Shown piece after piece: positions 7,263-15,484 of a stretch of 29,154 nucleotides of DNA (position 1 is the first letter of the stretch; each line of letters opens with the position of its first letter). Made by a program: the position numbers and the translations under genes. Source of the DNA: a virus; IMG/VR virus record IMGVR_UViG_3300027754_000330, positions 1 to 29,154 of that record; one strand, written 5' to 3'. The notes beneath the pieces were generated by a model. The model did no database searches and had not been told where the DNA came from. It saw only the letters and a list, made by a program, of their open reading frames with translations.

Positions 7263-7523
7263 ATGAGCAAAGAAGAAAAGGTGCTTGCGGAGATTTTTTC
7301 GGCCGCCGGTAGATACATCATCGAGGGTGGTACTCCCCCCAAGCTGGTGGGTGATCCGTCCCAGATGAAGATTATCCGCCGAGCAACTCTCGCTTCACGT
7401 CGTCTTTACGAGGCTCTCTGCGACGAGAATGCATCGCTTGCTGCTGTCGCAACGATGGTCGAGGAGAAGCGCCGAGCAGAGCGGGAGTTTCAGCGAGCTT
7501 TCGGTCGGGACTGGAGACTCTGA
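7263..7523 (+). CDS. Small protein of unknown function before tape measure
   Basis: An 86-residue protein not recognised. It has an N-terminal helix (MSKEEKVLAEIFSAAGRYII), a short Gly/Pro segment, then two long charged helices rich in Arg, Glu and Ala (about residues 35-80). No membrane segment, signal peptide or cysteine pair is visible. The start is well supported by GGAGG four bases upstream of the ATG. Sitting between the chaperone pair and the tape measure, it may take part in tail assembly, but that rests on location only. Confidence 0.7.
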   Translation: MSKEEKVLAEIFSAAGRYIIEGGTPPKLVGDPSQMKIIRRATLASRRLYEALCDENASLAAVATMVEEKRRAEREFQRAFGRDWRL

Positions 7524-7538
7524 AAAATATGATCCGGC

Positions 7539-7545
7539 ATAGTTA
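7539..7545 (+). promoter_or_regulatory. Candidate promoter motif ATAGTTA upstream of tape measure
   Basis: Third exact copy of ATAGTTA, in the 44-base gap before the tape-measure gene and 22 bases before its ATG. The right flank (TTTGC) differs from the other two copies. Proposed as a late promoter from recurrence and placement. Confidence 0.33.
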
Positions 7546-7567
7546 TTTGCTGGAAGGCGAATAAAGC

Positions 7568-10500
7568 ATGGATCCCGAATTACAGAAGCAGCAGCTTGAG
7601 TTAGCCAAGCAGATGCTCGAGGCGCTTCAGAGTCAGGAGCGCACGCTTAGAGCCATCCAGGAGCTGCAGGCCGGTCAATCAGGCATACATCAGGAGACCG
7701 CTGTCGCGATCGAAGAGCACGCGGACGCAATGTCACAGCTCAATGAGCAGCAAAGCGCCTTCAACGGAGTGATGGAAGAGGGCTCGAAGCAGAACGAAAC
7801 GTTTACCCAGAGTCTTCAGGGTTGGTTGAACAAGGGCAACTCAAAGCTGACCGAGGGGTTAAGCCTTGCAGTTGGTCAGCTTTCAGAAAACTTCAGCATG
7901 CTGGCTGACGTTATCACGAATCCCCTGCAGGCATCGATGGGATTCCTGTCAACATTCTTTGATTACATATTTGAGCTTGCCAACGAGCGTATCCAGGATA
8001 TGCTCCATTTCCGGGAAGCTCTAGAGAGGGTTCGTAAGGAGTTCGGAAGCTTCACCGAGAACACCTCAAAGCGAGTGAGGGAGACGTATGACGGCTTCGG
8101 AGCCAGCCTGAAACAGGCTGCCGGTGGCGTGAATGTCTTTGCATCAAAGTTTAACATGGGCATGGAGGGCGCGATCGAGCGTCTCGATCTCGTCCGCGAG
8201 CTTGCGGGCGCGATGGGTCCCACTCTCGATGTCCTCGGTGATGAGTTCAACGACTCTGCTGCGAATCTGTACGTCATGCGTGACGCGCTCCTTTTCAACG
8301 AGCAAGCGCTCAAGAATGTCTCAACAATGTCGATCCTGAGCAGCAAGTCGTTGAAGCAGTTCAGCGATGAGACCCTTGCCAGCGTGAATAAGATCGGCCG
8401 CCAGCTCGGTATCTCGTCCAAGGTCCTTGGAAAGGATGTCGGCGCGTTCCTCTCAAACTTCAAGTCGCTTGGTCGGATGACGGGAGATTACGTAACAGAG
8501 ATCACCAAGGCCGCCGCTTACACCCGTAAGCTCGGTATCGAGCTCAATGAGCTTATCGGTCTGAACCAGAAGTTCGATGACTTCGAGACGGGAGCTGAGG
8601 CTGCGGCTCAGTTAGCCGCTGCATTCGGTATGGTGCTGGATCCTGTCAAGCTCATTCAGGCCCAGAATCCCGCTGAAGTTCTAGATGATCTTCAGAAAGC
8701 GTTCGCAGCGACAGGAAGATCTTTTGAGACACTTTCTCGTCAGGATAAAGCTCTTCTTACGTCCCAGTCGGGTCTCACCGAGGAGCAGGCAGCCCTTGCA
8801 TTCTCAGCCAAGGGTCTCTCGATGTCATACGACGAGGTGAAGACGGCCGCAGACGGGGCAATGAAGGGACATAAGACGCAGGAAGAGATCATGCGCGATC
8901 TCGCCGATAGCATCGAAAACGTGATAATACCCATTCAGAGATTCACGAGCTTCTTCGATGCGTTCATCAAGGGCTTTATGGATGCCTTTGATCGTTCGAA
9001 ACCCGTCCAGGACGCCGTCAACAATATCGCCAAGGCGCTGCTGGAAACTTATTACGCAGGAATGAGGACGTTCTCAGCATTCCTACAGGTGCCAGGCGTT
9101 ACGAAAGCCCTCCAAGGTCTTCTCGACGTTGTCACAACGATCGGTGATATTTTCTCGAAGGTTGCTCTTGAAATTGAAAAATTTACAATAGCGATGTCAA
9201 CGGATCCGAAGAACGCTGCAAAAAACTTGATGACGGGAATCACATCCGTCATCACGGATGGTTTCAATGGTCTTTTCACCGGTAAAAACGGGCAACCCTC
9301 GATATTCGACAATTTGATGGAAGGTCTCACCCAGACGTTTCTCGCGGTCGCAGCAGCGTTGCCGGGAATCGTCCTCGGTCTCGTTCGATCATTGAAGACT
9401 GTGCTTTCGAATCTTACGAAAACAATGCGTCAGGCATTCACGAAACCGGCCGACGGTTCCCCATCGATCGGTCAGGGGCTGCTGGAGGGCATAAAGGACG
9501 GTTTCAGTGAGCTTGTCAGGGAGCTTCCCTCCTTCATGCCGATCCTGATCGAATTCGGGTCCGAGCTCGTTGCTTTCCTGGGACGTGCCATCCAGGAGTT
9601 CCCGTTCGCGACGTTGTTCGTCACTGGCGGTCCTATTCTCACAGCAGCGTCTGGAATTTTCGGGCAGCTAAAAGATACTGTGATGGGCCTCTTCACCGGT
9701 GGCGGAACAACAGAGGAGATCTCTGAGGCTGCCCGGCAGGCGGATGAGAGCGCCAAAGCCCAGAATGATCTTGCTGCTGCGCTTAACAAGCAAGGTGCTG
9801 CTATGACAGGCACGGGTCCGGATAGCTTCGGTGGACTGGTCGGCATGTTCGGGGGCGCTGCGACAAAAGCAGCTGAGTACGGAGCTATTGCTCTCGGCAT
9901 CTCATTGATAGGTGCATCGATCATCAAGCTCGTGAGATCAGTGCTGGAGCCTCCTGAGGGTGGCGGAAAAAGTCTCATTCAGCTTTTCGCTGACGCAGGA
10001 GCGACGCTTTCGACCGTGAATGCGGACGGGTTGCAGAACGCTTTCTTGATCACTGGGGCTGTGCTCGTGGCCGCTATGGGCGGCATAGCTGCGATCTTGA
10101 TGGGAGTCGCGTCGATGGACAAGGGAGACCTGTTCGCGAAATTGGCAGGCGGCGCCGTTTCTGTCGCGGTCCTCGCTGGCATCTCGCATATCTTCGATGC
10201 GGTTATTCCGAAAGTTACGGCGATGATCTCTTCTATGACCACGTATCTTAGCAGTCCAGAGTTTGCTGCTCAGCTGAAGAACATCAATTCTTTGGCCGCG
10301 TCCGTGAAACCCGAGGACATCGACGCAATGGGTAATCTCGGAAAGATATTCTCGAGTGTTGGAACAATGATGGGAACGATGATAAAGGTCGCGACGGATC
10401 TTAACTCGCTTCCTGGCATTCCGACGGTGGTCGCGACAACCACGAATCCCGACGGAACGATCACTGAGGTCATGGGCGAAGAATCTCCATCTTCAAAGAT

Positions 10501-11863
10501 CGCAAGAATCATGGGATACATCTCTTCCATGGTCGGAAACAAGGACGAGAAGGTCGGAATCGTCGGTGTCATAAGCAAGTTCGAGGATTCACTCGGTGGC
10601 GATCTTGCGACAGCAACACAGAAGTTCCAGACCCTAGCTCTCATCCTCGATCCGATGTCAAAGATGATGAGCACGTTCGGAACCGCAGGACTCGATTTCA
10701 TCAAGACTTCGGCTAGTCTCGCAGCTGGTGGCTCCACGGCCACAGCCGAAGATTCGATGGACCAGGTTCGTAAGTTCATCGGCGCTGTCGGAGGCGGTGC
10801 GGTTGATATTCTCAACGACATTAACAGCAGGGTGAATCTATCGAAAGATCAGGTCGACGCTCTTTCTGGTAAGGTGAGCCTCATCTCCACAGTCGCTACA
10901 TTCTTGGGCTCATTCGGAAAAAGCATAACTGAGCTCCTTAAATCAGTGCAAGCGTTTGATGTATCTGGAAACGTCGTTTCCGCGATGTCATCATTGAACT
11001 CTCTCCTGTTCGGAACGGGAAGCGGAGTCATCGAAACTGACACCGAATCGATCCCGGTCGAGGCATCCGACGGAATCATTCAGATGATGACGAAAGTCAT
11101 CAATAATTTAGCGACAGCGTTGAACGATCCAGCAAATGCGATAGATCAGACCCAAATCAGCTTCTTCACCGAGATATTTGCTCCCTCGGGCGCGCTCATG
11201 GGAATGATCTCGGCGATATCAGCGGCGTCCAAAGTTGCTACCACTGACATCGAGAGCGCTAAAACTTTCCTAGACACAGTCGCTGGTAACGGCGATCTCA
11301 CGGCGAGCTTCCCAACCCATCTGTTCAACGCGCTCAACAGCTTCAAGGCTTTCGATGGTATCGACCTTGAAGCTCTCGCGAAAAGAGAAACCAACATGAA
11401 GGGTTCGTTCAACGTGCTCGGCACCTATATCGCGGGCATGACCGAAAAGCTCCCAGGCGACGTGGCAAAGCGTGTGAACGCGTCACTGGAGCAGCTCCAG
11501 CAGATCAAGGCTGCGATGGCGGAGACGGCCAAAGTGCTCGAAGCTCTCGATACTGTGAGACTCGACGCTGCTGTCGAAGGGTTCGGCACCAAGATGAACG
11601 TCGTGAAGAAGAAGTTCGACATAAACAACGGCGCTGTCTCGATCACCGTCAACATGAACGTCACGATGAGCGCGCAGAAGATGGCGGAGACACTCGTCCT
11701 CGATGGATTCGTCAAGCCCAACGTTGAATTTGCCGATTATCTCCAGTCTCCGGACTCCGTGCGTAGCAACCAGTACGATTTCTACACGACAGAGTACAAG
11801 CCCGGAAGCCCGGAGAGCTTGCTCGAAACCAGAAGAAACGATGACTCATGGAGAGGAGAATGA
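7568..11863 (+). CDS. Tail tape measure protein (1431 aa)
   Basis: The largest gene of the tail cluster. Its product fixes tail length by spanning the tube lumen during assembly and is ejected ahead of the DNA. Evidence is size, location after tube and chaperones and before baseplate genes, and composition: a long N-terminal Gln/Glu/Leu coiled coil (residues 1-80, LQKQQLELAKQMLEALQ), Ala/Gly-rich helical body, and several hydrophobic segments in the middle (IALGISLIGASIIKLV near 775; FLITGAVLVAAMGGIAAILM near 825-850; AVSVAVLAGISHIF near 865), typical of tape measures that enter the host membrane. No lysozyme or peptidase motif was recognised. Using the usual 0.15 nm per residue the tail would be about 210 nm long. 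GGAAGG lies 10 bases before the ATG. The last codons overlap the next start (ATGA). Confidence 0.88.
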   Translation: MDPELQKQQLELAKQMLEALQSQERTLRAIQELQAGQSGIHQETAVAIEEHADAMSQLNEQQSAFNGVMEEGSKQNETFTQSLQGWLNKGNSKLTEGLSLAVGQLSENFSMLADVITNPLQASMGFLSTFFDYIFELANERIQDMLHFREALERVRKEFGSFTENTSKRVRETYDGFGASLKQAAGGVNVFASKFNMGMEGAIERLDLVRELAGAMGPTLDVLGDEFNDSAANLYVMRDALLFNEQALKNVSTMSILSSKSLKQFSDETLASVNKIGRQLGISSKVLGKDVGAFLSNFKSLGRMTGDYVTEITKAAAYTRKLGIELNELIGLNQKFDDFETGAEAAAQLAAAFGMVLDPVKLIQAQNPAEVLDDLQKAFAATGRSFETLSRQDKALLTSQSGLTEEQAALAFSAKGLSMSYDEVKTAADGAMKGHKTQEEIMRDLADSIENVIIPIQRFTSFFDAFIKGFMDAFDRSKPVQDAVNNIAKALLETYYAGMRTFSAFLQVPGVTKALQGLLDVVTTIGDIFSKVALEIEKFTIAMSTDPKNAAKNLMTGITSVITDGFNGLFTGKNGQPSIFDNLMEGLTQTFLAVAAALPGIVLGLVRSLKTVLSNLTKTMRQAFTKPADGSPSIGQGLLEGIKDGFSELVRELPSFMPILIEFGSELVAFLGRAIQEFPFATLFVTGGPILTAASGIFGQLKDTVMGLFTGGGTTEEISEAARQADESAKAQNDLAAALNKQGAAMTGTGPDSFGGLVGMFGGAATKAAEYGAIALGISLIGASIIKLVRSVLEPPEGGGKSLIQLFADAGATLSTVNADGLQNAFLITGAVLVAAMGGIAAILMGVASMDKGDLFAKLAGGAVSVAVLAGISHIFDAVIPKVTAMISSMTTYLSSPEFAAQLKNINSLAASVKPEDIDAMGNLGKIFSSVGTMMGTMIKVATDLNSLPGIPTVVATTTNPDGTITEVMGEESPSSKIARIMGYISSMVGNKDEKVGIVGVISKFEDSLGGDLATATQKFQTLALILDPMSKMMSTFGTAGLDFIKTSASLAAGGSTATAEDSMDQVRKFIGAVGGGAVDILNDINSRVNLSKDQVDALSGKVSLISTVATFLGSFGKSITELLKSVQAFDVSGNVVSAMSSLNSLLFGTGSGVIETDTESIPVEASDGIIQMMTKVINNLATALNDPANAIDQTQISFFTEIFAPSGALMGMISAISAASKVATTDIESAKTFLDTVAGNGDLTASFPTHLFNALNSFKAFDGIDLEALAKRETNMKGSFNVLGTYIAGMTEKLPGDVAKRVNASLEQLQQIKAAMAETAKVLEALDTVRLDAAVEGFGTKMNVVKKKFDINNGAVSITVNMNVTMSAQKMAETLVLDGFVKPNVEFADYLQSPDSVRSNQYDFYTTEYKPGSPESLLETRRNDDSWRGE

Positions 11864-12096
11864 GCAGGCTTCTTAATATCATACAGAGAACTCCTCTCTA
11901 CGCCTCGCTCCTTGAGCGTGTGCCGGAAGCTGAGCGTGAGGCTGCGATCGCAACCCTCGAAGCTGAGCTCAGACCGTATGAAGCTCTCATCACGGGTCTT
12001 CCGCAAGGAGCTCTCGATAACTTCCTTACGTCATTAAATAAGGATGCGGCGGCTGATCCCAATCGCCCGACCCAACGCGCTCCAAGGAGGTTCTGA
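11860..12096 (+). CDS. Small tail-cluster protein, unknown function (78 aa)
   Basis: The ATG at 11860 overlaps the tape-measure stop (ATGA) and has GGAGAGGAG just upstream, so it is preferred over the in-frame ATG at 11848, which lies inside the binding site. The product begins MSRLLNIIQRTPLYASLLERV, is mostly helical and acidic through the middle (EAEREAAIATLEAELRPYE), and ends with a disordered Pro/Arg tail. No known family is recognised. Tight coupling to the tape measure and to the next structural gene (shared TGATG) suggests a tail or baseplate assembly role. Confidence 0.7.
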   Translation: MSRLLNIIQRTPLYASLLERVPEAEREAAIATLEAELRPYEALITGLPQGALDNFLTSLNKDAAADPNRPTQRAPRRF

Positions 12097-15000
12097 TGCC
12101 ATCGACGAAGTTCACACCACCATATCCGTTAATCGACGCTGGGGGCGATGGAGTTCAGTTCGATGGGACCGACATTCCCGAAGAGCAGAAGAGAACGCTT
12201 GGATCATACCTCAGCTCCCTCACACACGGATTCACACCTGGATTTGACAGTAACAATCCGAACCCTTACACGGGACAAGATCCCCCAAATCATGCGAATC
12301 CCTATAGCATCGCAGAGGGTGATGCGACGCAGAATAGCTTCACATCGGGACTCACGGGCGCAGTTCATGAAGCTATGGACCTGGAGACTCAGCCTTCAGC
12401 TCTTTTCGGAGATGTAAGTCAGATCGTTGACGTTTCTCCGAAAGGTCAGGCACGCTCCAACCACGTCGGCAGCGGACCTGATGCTCTCGATGGTGTTGTC
12501 GGATCACAGGGTCCTGGAACAAGCACCCGAGTCACGACTCCTAACGCGTCGAGGTACGCGAAAACTTTGGGTGAAGCGCTTCGAGACAAGAACCTAAATT
12601 CGGGACAGACGATAGTCAATGATCTTGAGGTCTCAGCCGACAACAGCTTCTCGAGACACGAGGGGATCGAGACAGCCCGACGTGTTCGTCTCGGTGATTC
12701 TCTTGGAAAATCGTACGACACCGCCGACATCAAGCGAGTCGATCTTAAGGATCTTACGGGCGTTGCGCAGAGCCTGATGGCACGAGCGATGGGCGCTCCC
12801 ATCACGGCAACAGGCCCGAATCAGGACGTAAGCAAGTGGCTTAAGGGTCCTTGGAAGCAAGAGCCGCTCAACGCTGCAACGTTGAGAGCAGCAGCAGCAG
12901 CGCCAGAGAGCCTCCAGGACCTGAATAGGACGATGGCGTCCGGCGGACTCGACGCGTTTGAGACCGGAGAAGCTGGGGAAGATCAGGGTCGTTATACCAC
13001 GAAAGCGACCCCGGTCCCATACGGACCAGACGCTCCATATACAGGATTCGACACGGGATCCGCTGCTTTCACCGCGTTCGTCACGAGCGGCGTATTCATT
13101 GGGGCTGTTCTAGCCGCCGCGCTGCTTGGGTCGGCCGGTTCATCGAAAGAATCGAAAGCAGCGATTCCAGCCGAGGTGAACTCGGGACTTAAAAACAACA
13201 GGAGACTGAAGTTTGGAAAGTTCAGGTACGAGGAACCACCCGGAAGTTTCGCTTCCGGGTTAACGAAAGCCCTCGATATCGCAAGCAACGTCACAGGTCT
13301 CACACTCACCAACCCGTTCTATTCTCCGACAAACCCAACCGCAAATTATGGAGACTGCGTTGTCGCAGGCCTTGCTTCGTTTCTCGGAGTTTCATACGGA
13401 ATCGACAAGGATCTTATTCTGGGAAGCGGTTTTTTCGTTCTCAATGGAAACACCGCTGTTATTCTTGCTGAAACGACTGCTCGACTAACATCGGTTATTT
13501 TCGCTGATCCCGTTCAACGTCAGTACTACATGAACATCATAAGAACGCTCAACCGTAATGCTTACGCTCTGGGTGATATTGTGACTGAACTGAAAAACGC
13601 AGGTCTCGATCTCATCGGAGCTGGCGGAGGCTCAAACAGCATCTTTGATTCGACCCTCTTCAAGTTTGTGAACACTCTCGCGCAGATCGGTGACTTAGTT
13701 TACACGCAAGCTGCTGCGATCGAGCATCGTGGCACTGACATTGAGACCTCACCAGCATATGCTTATGGAACTTCAGCTGGATTTGATCTTTCGAAAGATA
13801 AAGGTGCAAGCGTCACCGCGAAGGGTTTCGCAGCTCGTCGTGTTTACGGTGACAAGCTCGTCGGCCTGCGTGGAAGCACTTTAGGACTCGCTGATCTCCC
13901 ATCGGCGCACTTGATTCCAGCCGGAAGCACGCAATCTTATCGAAATCTGATGACGGGAAACGTCGCTGATCGTATGAAGGGCGTGGTCCCCAGCGATGTT
14001 GACGGTAAGTTAAGGATTTCTGCCGAGACGGTTCGATCGATAGAATCAGCTCTTGACGCTGAGTACATGCCCTTCTATTTCCATGATCTTCGAACAAACG
14101 AGATCATCTCTTTCCACGCTTTCCTAGATGACATCACTGATTCTTACACTGCGAACTATAATTCAACTTCGGGATACGGTCGCATTGAGAACGTTCAGAC
14201 GTATAAGGATACAAAGCGCTCCGTTGCATGTACGTTTCACATTGTTGGAATGAACCCGCAGGATTTCGATTACATGTGGTGGCAGATCAATAAGTTGACA
14301 ACGATGGTTTATCCGCAATGGTCTAAAGGCAGAGAGCTCAGCGGAAAGATAAACGACTCTGATTTCAAGTTCACTCAACCGTTTTCTCAAATACCCACTG
14401 CAACTCCGGTTATTCGCTTAAGAGTCGGAGACTTGATTCGATCGAATTACTCGAGATTCAATCTAAAACGTATCTTCGGTTATCAGAGTAACGATTTCGG
14501 TCAATCTGTTTCTGGTCTTGGGGCTGGAATATCATCTTTCACGGTAAAGCCCGGAGAATATTACGCAGTAGACGCAATCACGGGTGTAGTTTCGGGTGAA
14601 ATGATCAAGATCTTTAAAAAAGCGGAGAACGCTTCTGGAACTGTTGATCCCACAAACGGCGTAGCTACGTTGAGTATATTTGCGGAAGGTAAATTGGTTA
14701 CCATCCTCGTAAATTACGACGAGTACACTCCCAAAACGTATCTGAACTACGACGCAAATGGTGACATAAGAGATTTTTACGACGCAAAAAACAATTTCAT
14801 CGTTCGCTCTTTCGAATCAGCTGCAGGCATGGGGCTCGCAGCCGTTGTCACACAGCTTGGCTTTACATGGAATGACGCTCTCTGGGGCGTTGGAGAGGAT
14901 GGGCCCGGTAACAGAGCGCCCCGTTCTTGCAAGGTGCAAATGAGCTTTGAGCCCATCCACGACATCGCACCGGGCCTCGACCATGAGGGCTTCAATAGAG

Positions 15001-15170
15001 CACCGATCTACCCGGTCGGAAGACTCGTCAATGGAATCGTTGAGGGCGGTGAAAAAGAGCCTTACGGTGCAGGAACAACGAAGAGAACAGACGCAGCTCT
15101 CGATGCAGCTGAGAGCCAGATAGCTTACGAAGAGACATTCAAGCCTAACTGGTTAGGCAAATTGTTCTAA
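12096..15170 (+). CDS. Large baseplate or tail structural protein (1024 aa)
   Basis: Not assignable to a named T4 protein with certainty. The first 310 residues are Gly/Ser/Asp/Pro-rich and look flexible. A single hydrophobic stretch (AFVTSGVFIGAVLAAALLG, about residues 325-343) could be a membrane-active segment or a buried helix. The C-terminal third holds a tail-associated module: YMPFYFHDLRTNEIISFHAF near 656, a YGRIENVQTYKDTKR strand pair, FHIVGMNPQDFDYMWWQINK and KLTTMVYPQW, a pattern seen in tube-terminating, tube-initiating and baseplate hub proteins of large myoviruses. An ideal AAGGAGG (12084-12090) precedes an ATG that overlaps the previous stop by one base. Position between the tape measure and the gp53-like gene supports baseplate hub or tube-initiator function. 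A strong 9-pair hairpin (13238-13260) and a 7-pair one (15143-15158) occur inside the coding sequence. Confidence 0.7.
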   Translation: MPSTKFTPPYPLIDAGGDGVQFDGTDIPEEQKRTLGSYLSSLTHGFTPGFDSNNPNPYTGQDPPNHANPYSIAEGDATQNSFTSGLTGAVHEAMDLETQPSALFGDVSQIVDVSPKGQARSNHVGSGPDALDGVVGSQGPGTSTRVTTPNASRYAKTLGEALRDKNLNSGQTIVNDLEVSADNSFSRHEGIETARRVRLGDSLGKSYDTADIKRVDLKDLTGVAQSLMARAMGAPITATGPNQDVSKWLKGPWKQEPLNAATLRAAAAAPESLQDLNRTMASGGLDAFETGEAGEDQGRYTTKATPVPYGPDAPYTGFDTGSAAFTAFVTSGVFIGAVLAAALLGSAGSSKESKAAIPAEVNSGLKNNRRLKFGKFRYEEPPGSFASGLTKALDIASNVTGLTLTNPFYSPTNPTANYGDCVVAGLASFLGVSYGIDKDLILGSGFFVLNGNTAVILAETTARLTSVIFADPVQRQYYMNIIRTLNRNAYALGDIVTELKNAGLDLIGAGGGSNSIFDSTLFKFVNTLAQIGDLVYTQAAAIEHRGTDIETSPAYAYGTSAGFDLSKDKGASVTAKGFAARRVYGDKLVGLRGSTLGLADLPSAHLIPAGSTQSYRNLMTGNVADRMKGVVPSDVDGKLRISAETVRSIESALDAEYMPFYFHDLRTNEIISFHAFLDDITDSYTANYNSTSGYGRIENVQTYKDTKRSVACTFHIVGMNPQDFDYMWWQINKLTTMVYPQWSKGRELSGKINDSDFKFTQPFSQIPTATPVIRLRVGDLIRSNYSRFNLKRIFGYQSNDFGQSVSGLGAGISSFTVKPGEYYAVDAITGVVSGEMIKIFKKAENASGTVDPTNGVATLSIFAEGKLVTILVNYDEYTPKTYLNYDANGDIRDFYDAKNNFIVRSFESAAGMGLAAVVTQLGFTWNDALWGVGEDGPGNRAPRSCKVQMSFEPIHDIAPGLDHEGFNRAPIYPVGRLVNGIVEGGEKEPYGAGTTKRTDAALDAAESQIAYEETFKPNWLGKLF
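13238..13260 (+). repeat. Intragenic GC-rich hairpin
   Basis: ACCCGGAAG (13238-13246) pairs perfectly with CTTCCGGGT (13252-13260) across a five-base loop TTTCG. It lies inside the large structural gene, encoding PGSFASG, with no U tract after it. Possibly slows translation or stabilises a processed mRNA; may also be chance. Confidence 0.5.
15143..15158 (+). repeat. Short hairpin near end of structural gene
   Basis: GCCTAAC and GTTAGGC are perfect complements separated by two bases, 12 bases before the TAA stop at 15168-15170. There is no convincing U tract, so termination is unlikely to be strong; partial termination or mRNA end protection is possible. Confidence 0.35.
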
Positions 15171-15188
15171 GATTGACGGGGAGAGAAA

Positions 15189-15482
15189 ATGGCCACCAGC
15201 AGGTATCAGAAAGATCAGATCATCGGGGCGCCTCAACGGCTCGCTTCCTCACAGGCGATCCTGCGAATTCGACAGGCAATCGCGAATGGTTCAATAGCGA
15301 CCCGTGAGATCACCACCACCGAAGCGCAACGTCTCGATCACATCGCTGGTGATCTCTACGGAGATGGCAAGCTCTGGTGGGTTATCGCCATCGCTTCTGG
15401 GGTCGGCTGGTGGTTGCAGGTCCCGCCCGGGACTCGTCTCCTTGCTCCGACAAACGTGAACTCAGTTCTGGAGCTTGTGTAA
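15189..15482 (+). CDS. LysM-like baseplate protein (T4 gp53 / P2 gpX type)
   Basis: A 97-residue protein with one LysM-like fold: ITTTEAQRLDHIAGDLYGDGKLWWVIAIAS, then a VPPGTRLLAPTN end. The pattern (first strand, GDLYGDGKLWW helix pair, PPGT closing strand) is shared by P2 gpX and the LysM part of T4 gp53. In those phages the protein belongs to the baseplate hub or wedge and binds other tail proteins or cell-wall glycan. The start is supported by GGGGAGAG four to ten bases before the ATG. It is followed after two bases by the TTG-started hub gene, implying translational coupling. Confidence in the fold is high; T4 versus P2 equivalence is open. Confidence 0.8.
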   Translation: MATSRYQKDQIIGAPQRLASSQAILRIRQAIANGSIATREITTTEAQRLDHIAGDLYGDGKLWWVIAIASGVGWWLQVPPGTRLLAPTNVNSVLELV

Positions 15483-15484
15483 CC

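Noticed and set aside
10270-10821. Antisense open frame (183 codons) inside the tape-measure gene
   Set aside because: Low-complexity composition mirroring the tape-measure codons; no start signal or domain.
15377-15484. Upstream extension of the large hub protein to 15377
   Set aside because: It would overlap the well-supported LysM-like gene in another frame and has no start signal; TTG at 15485 with GGAG 11 bases upstream fits better.
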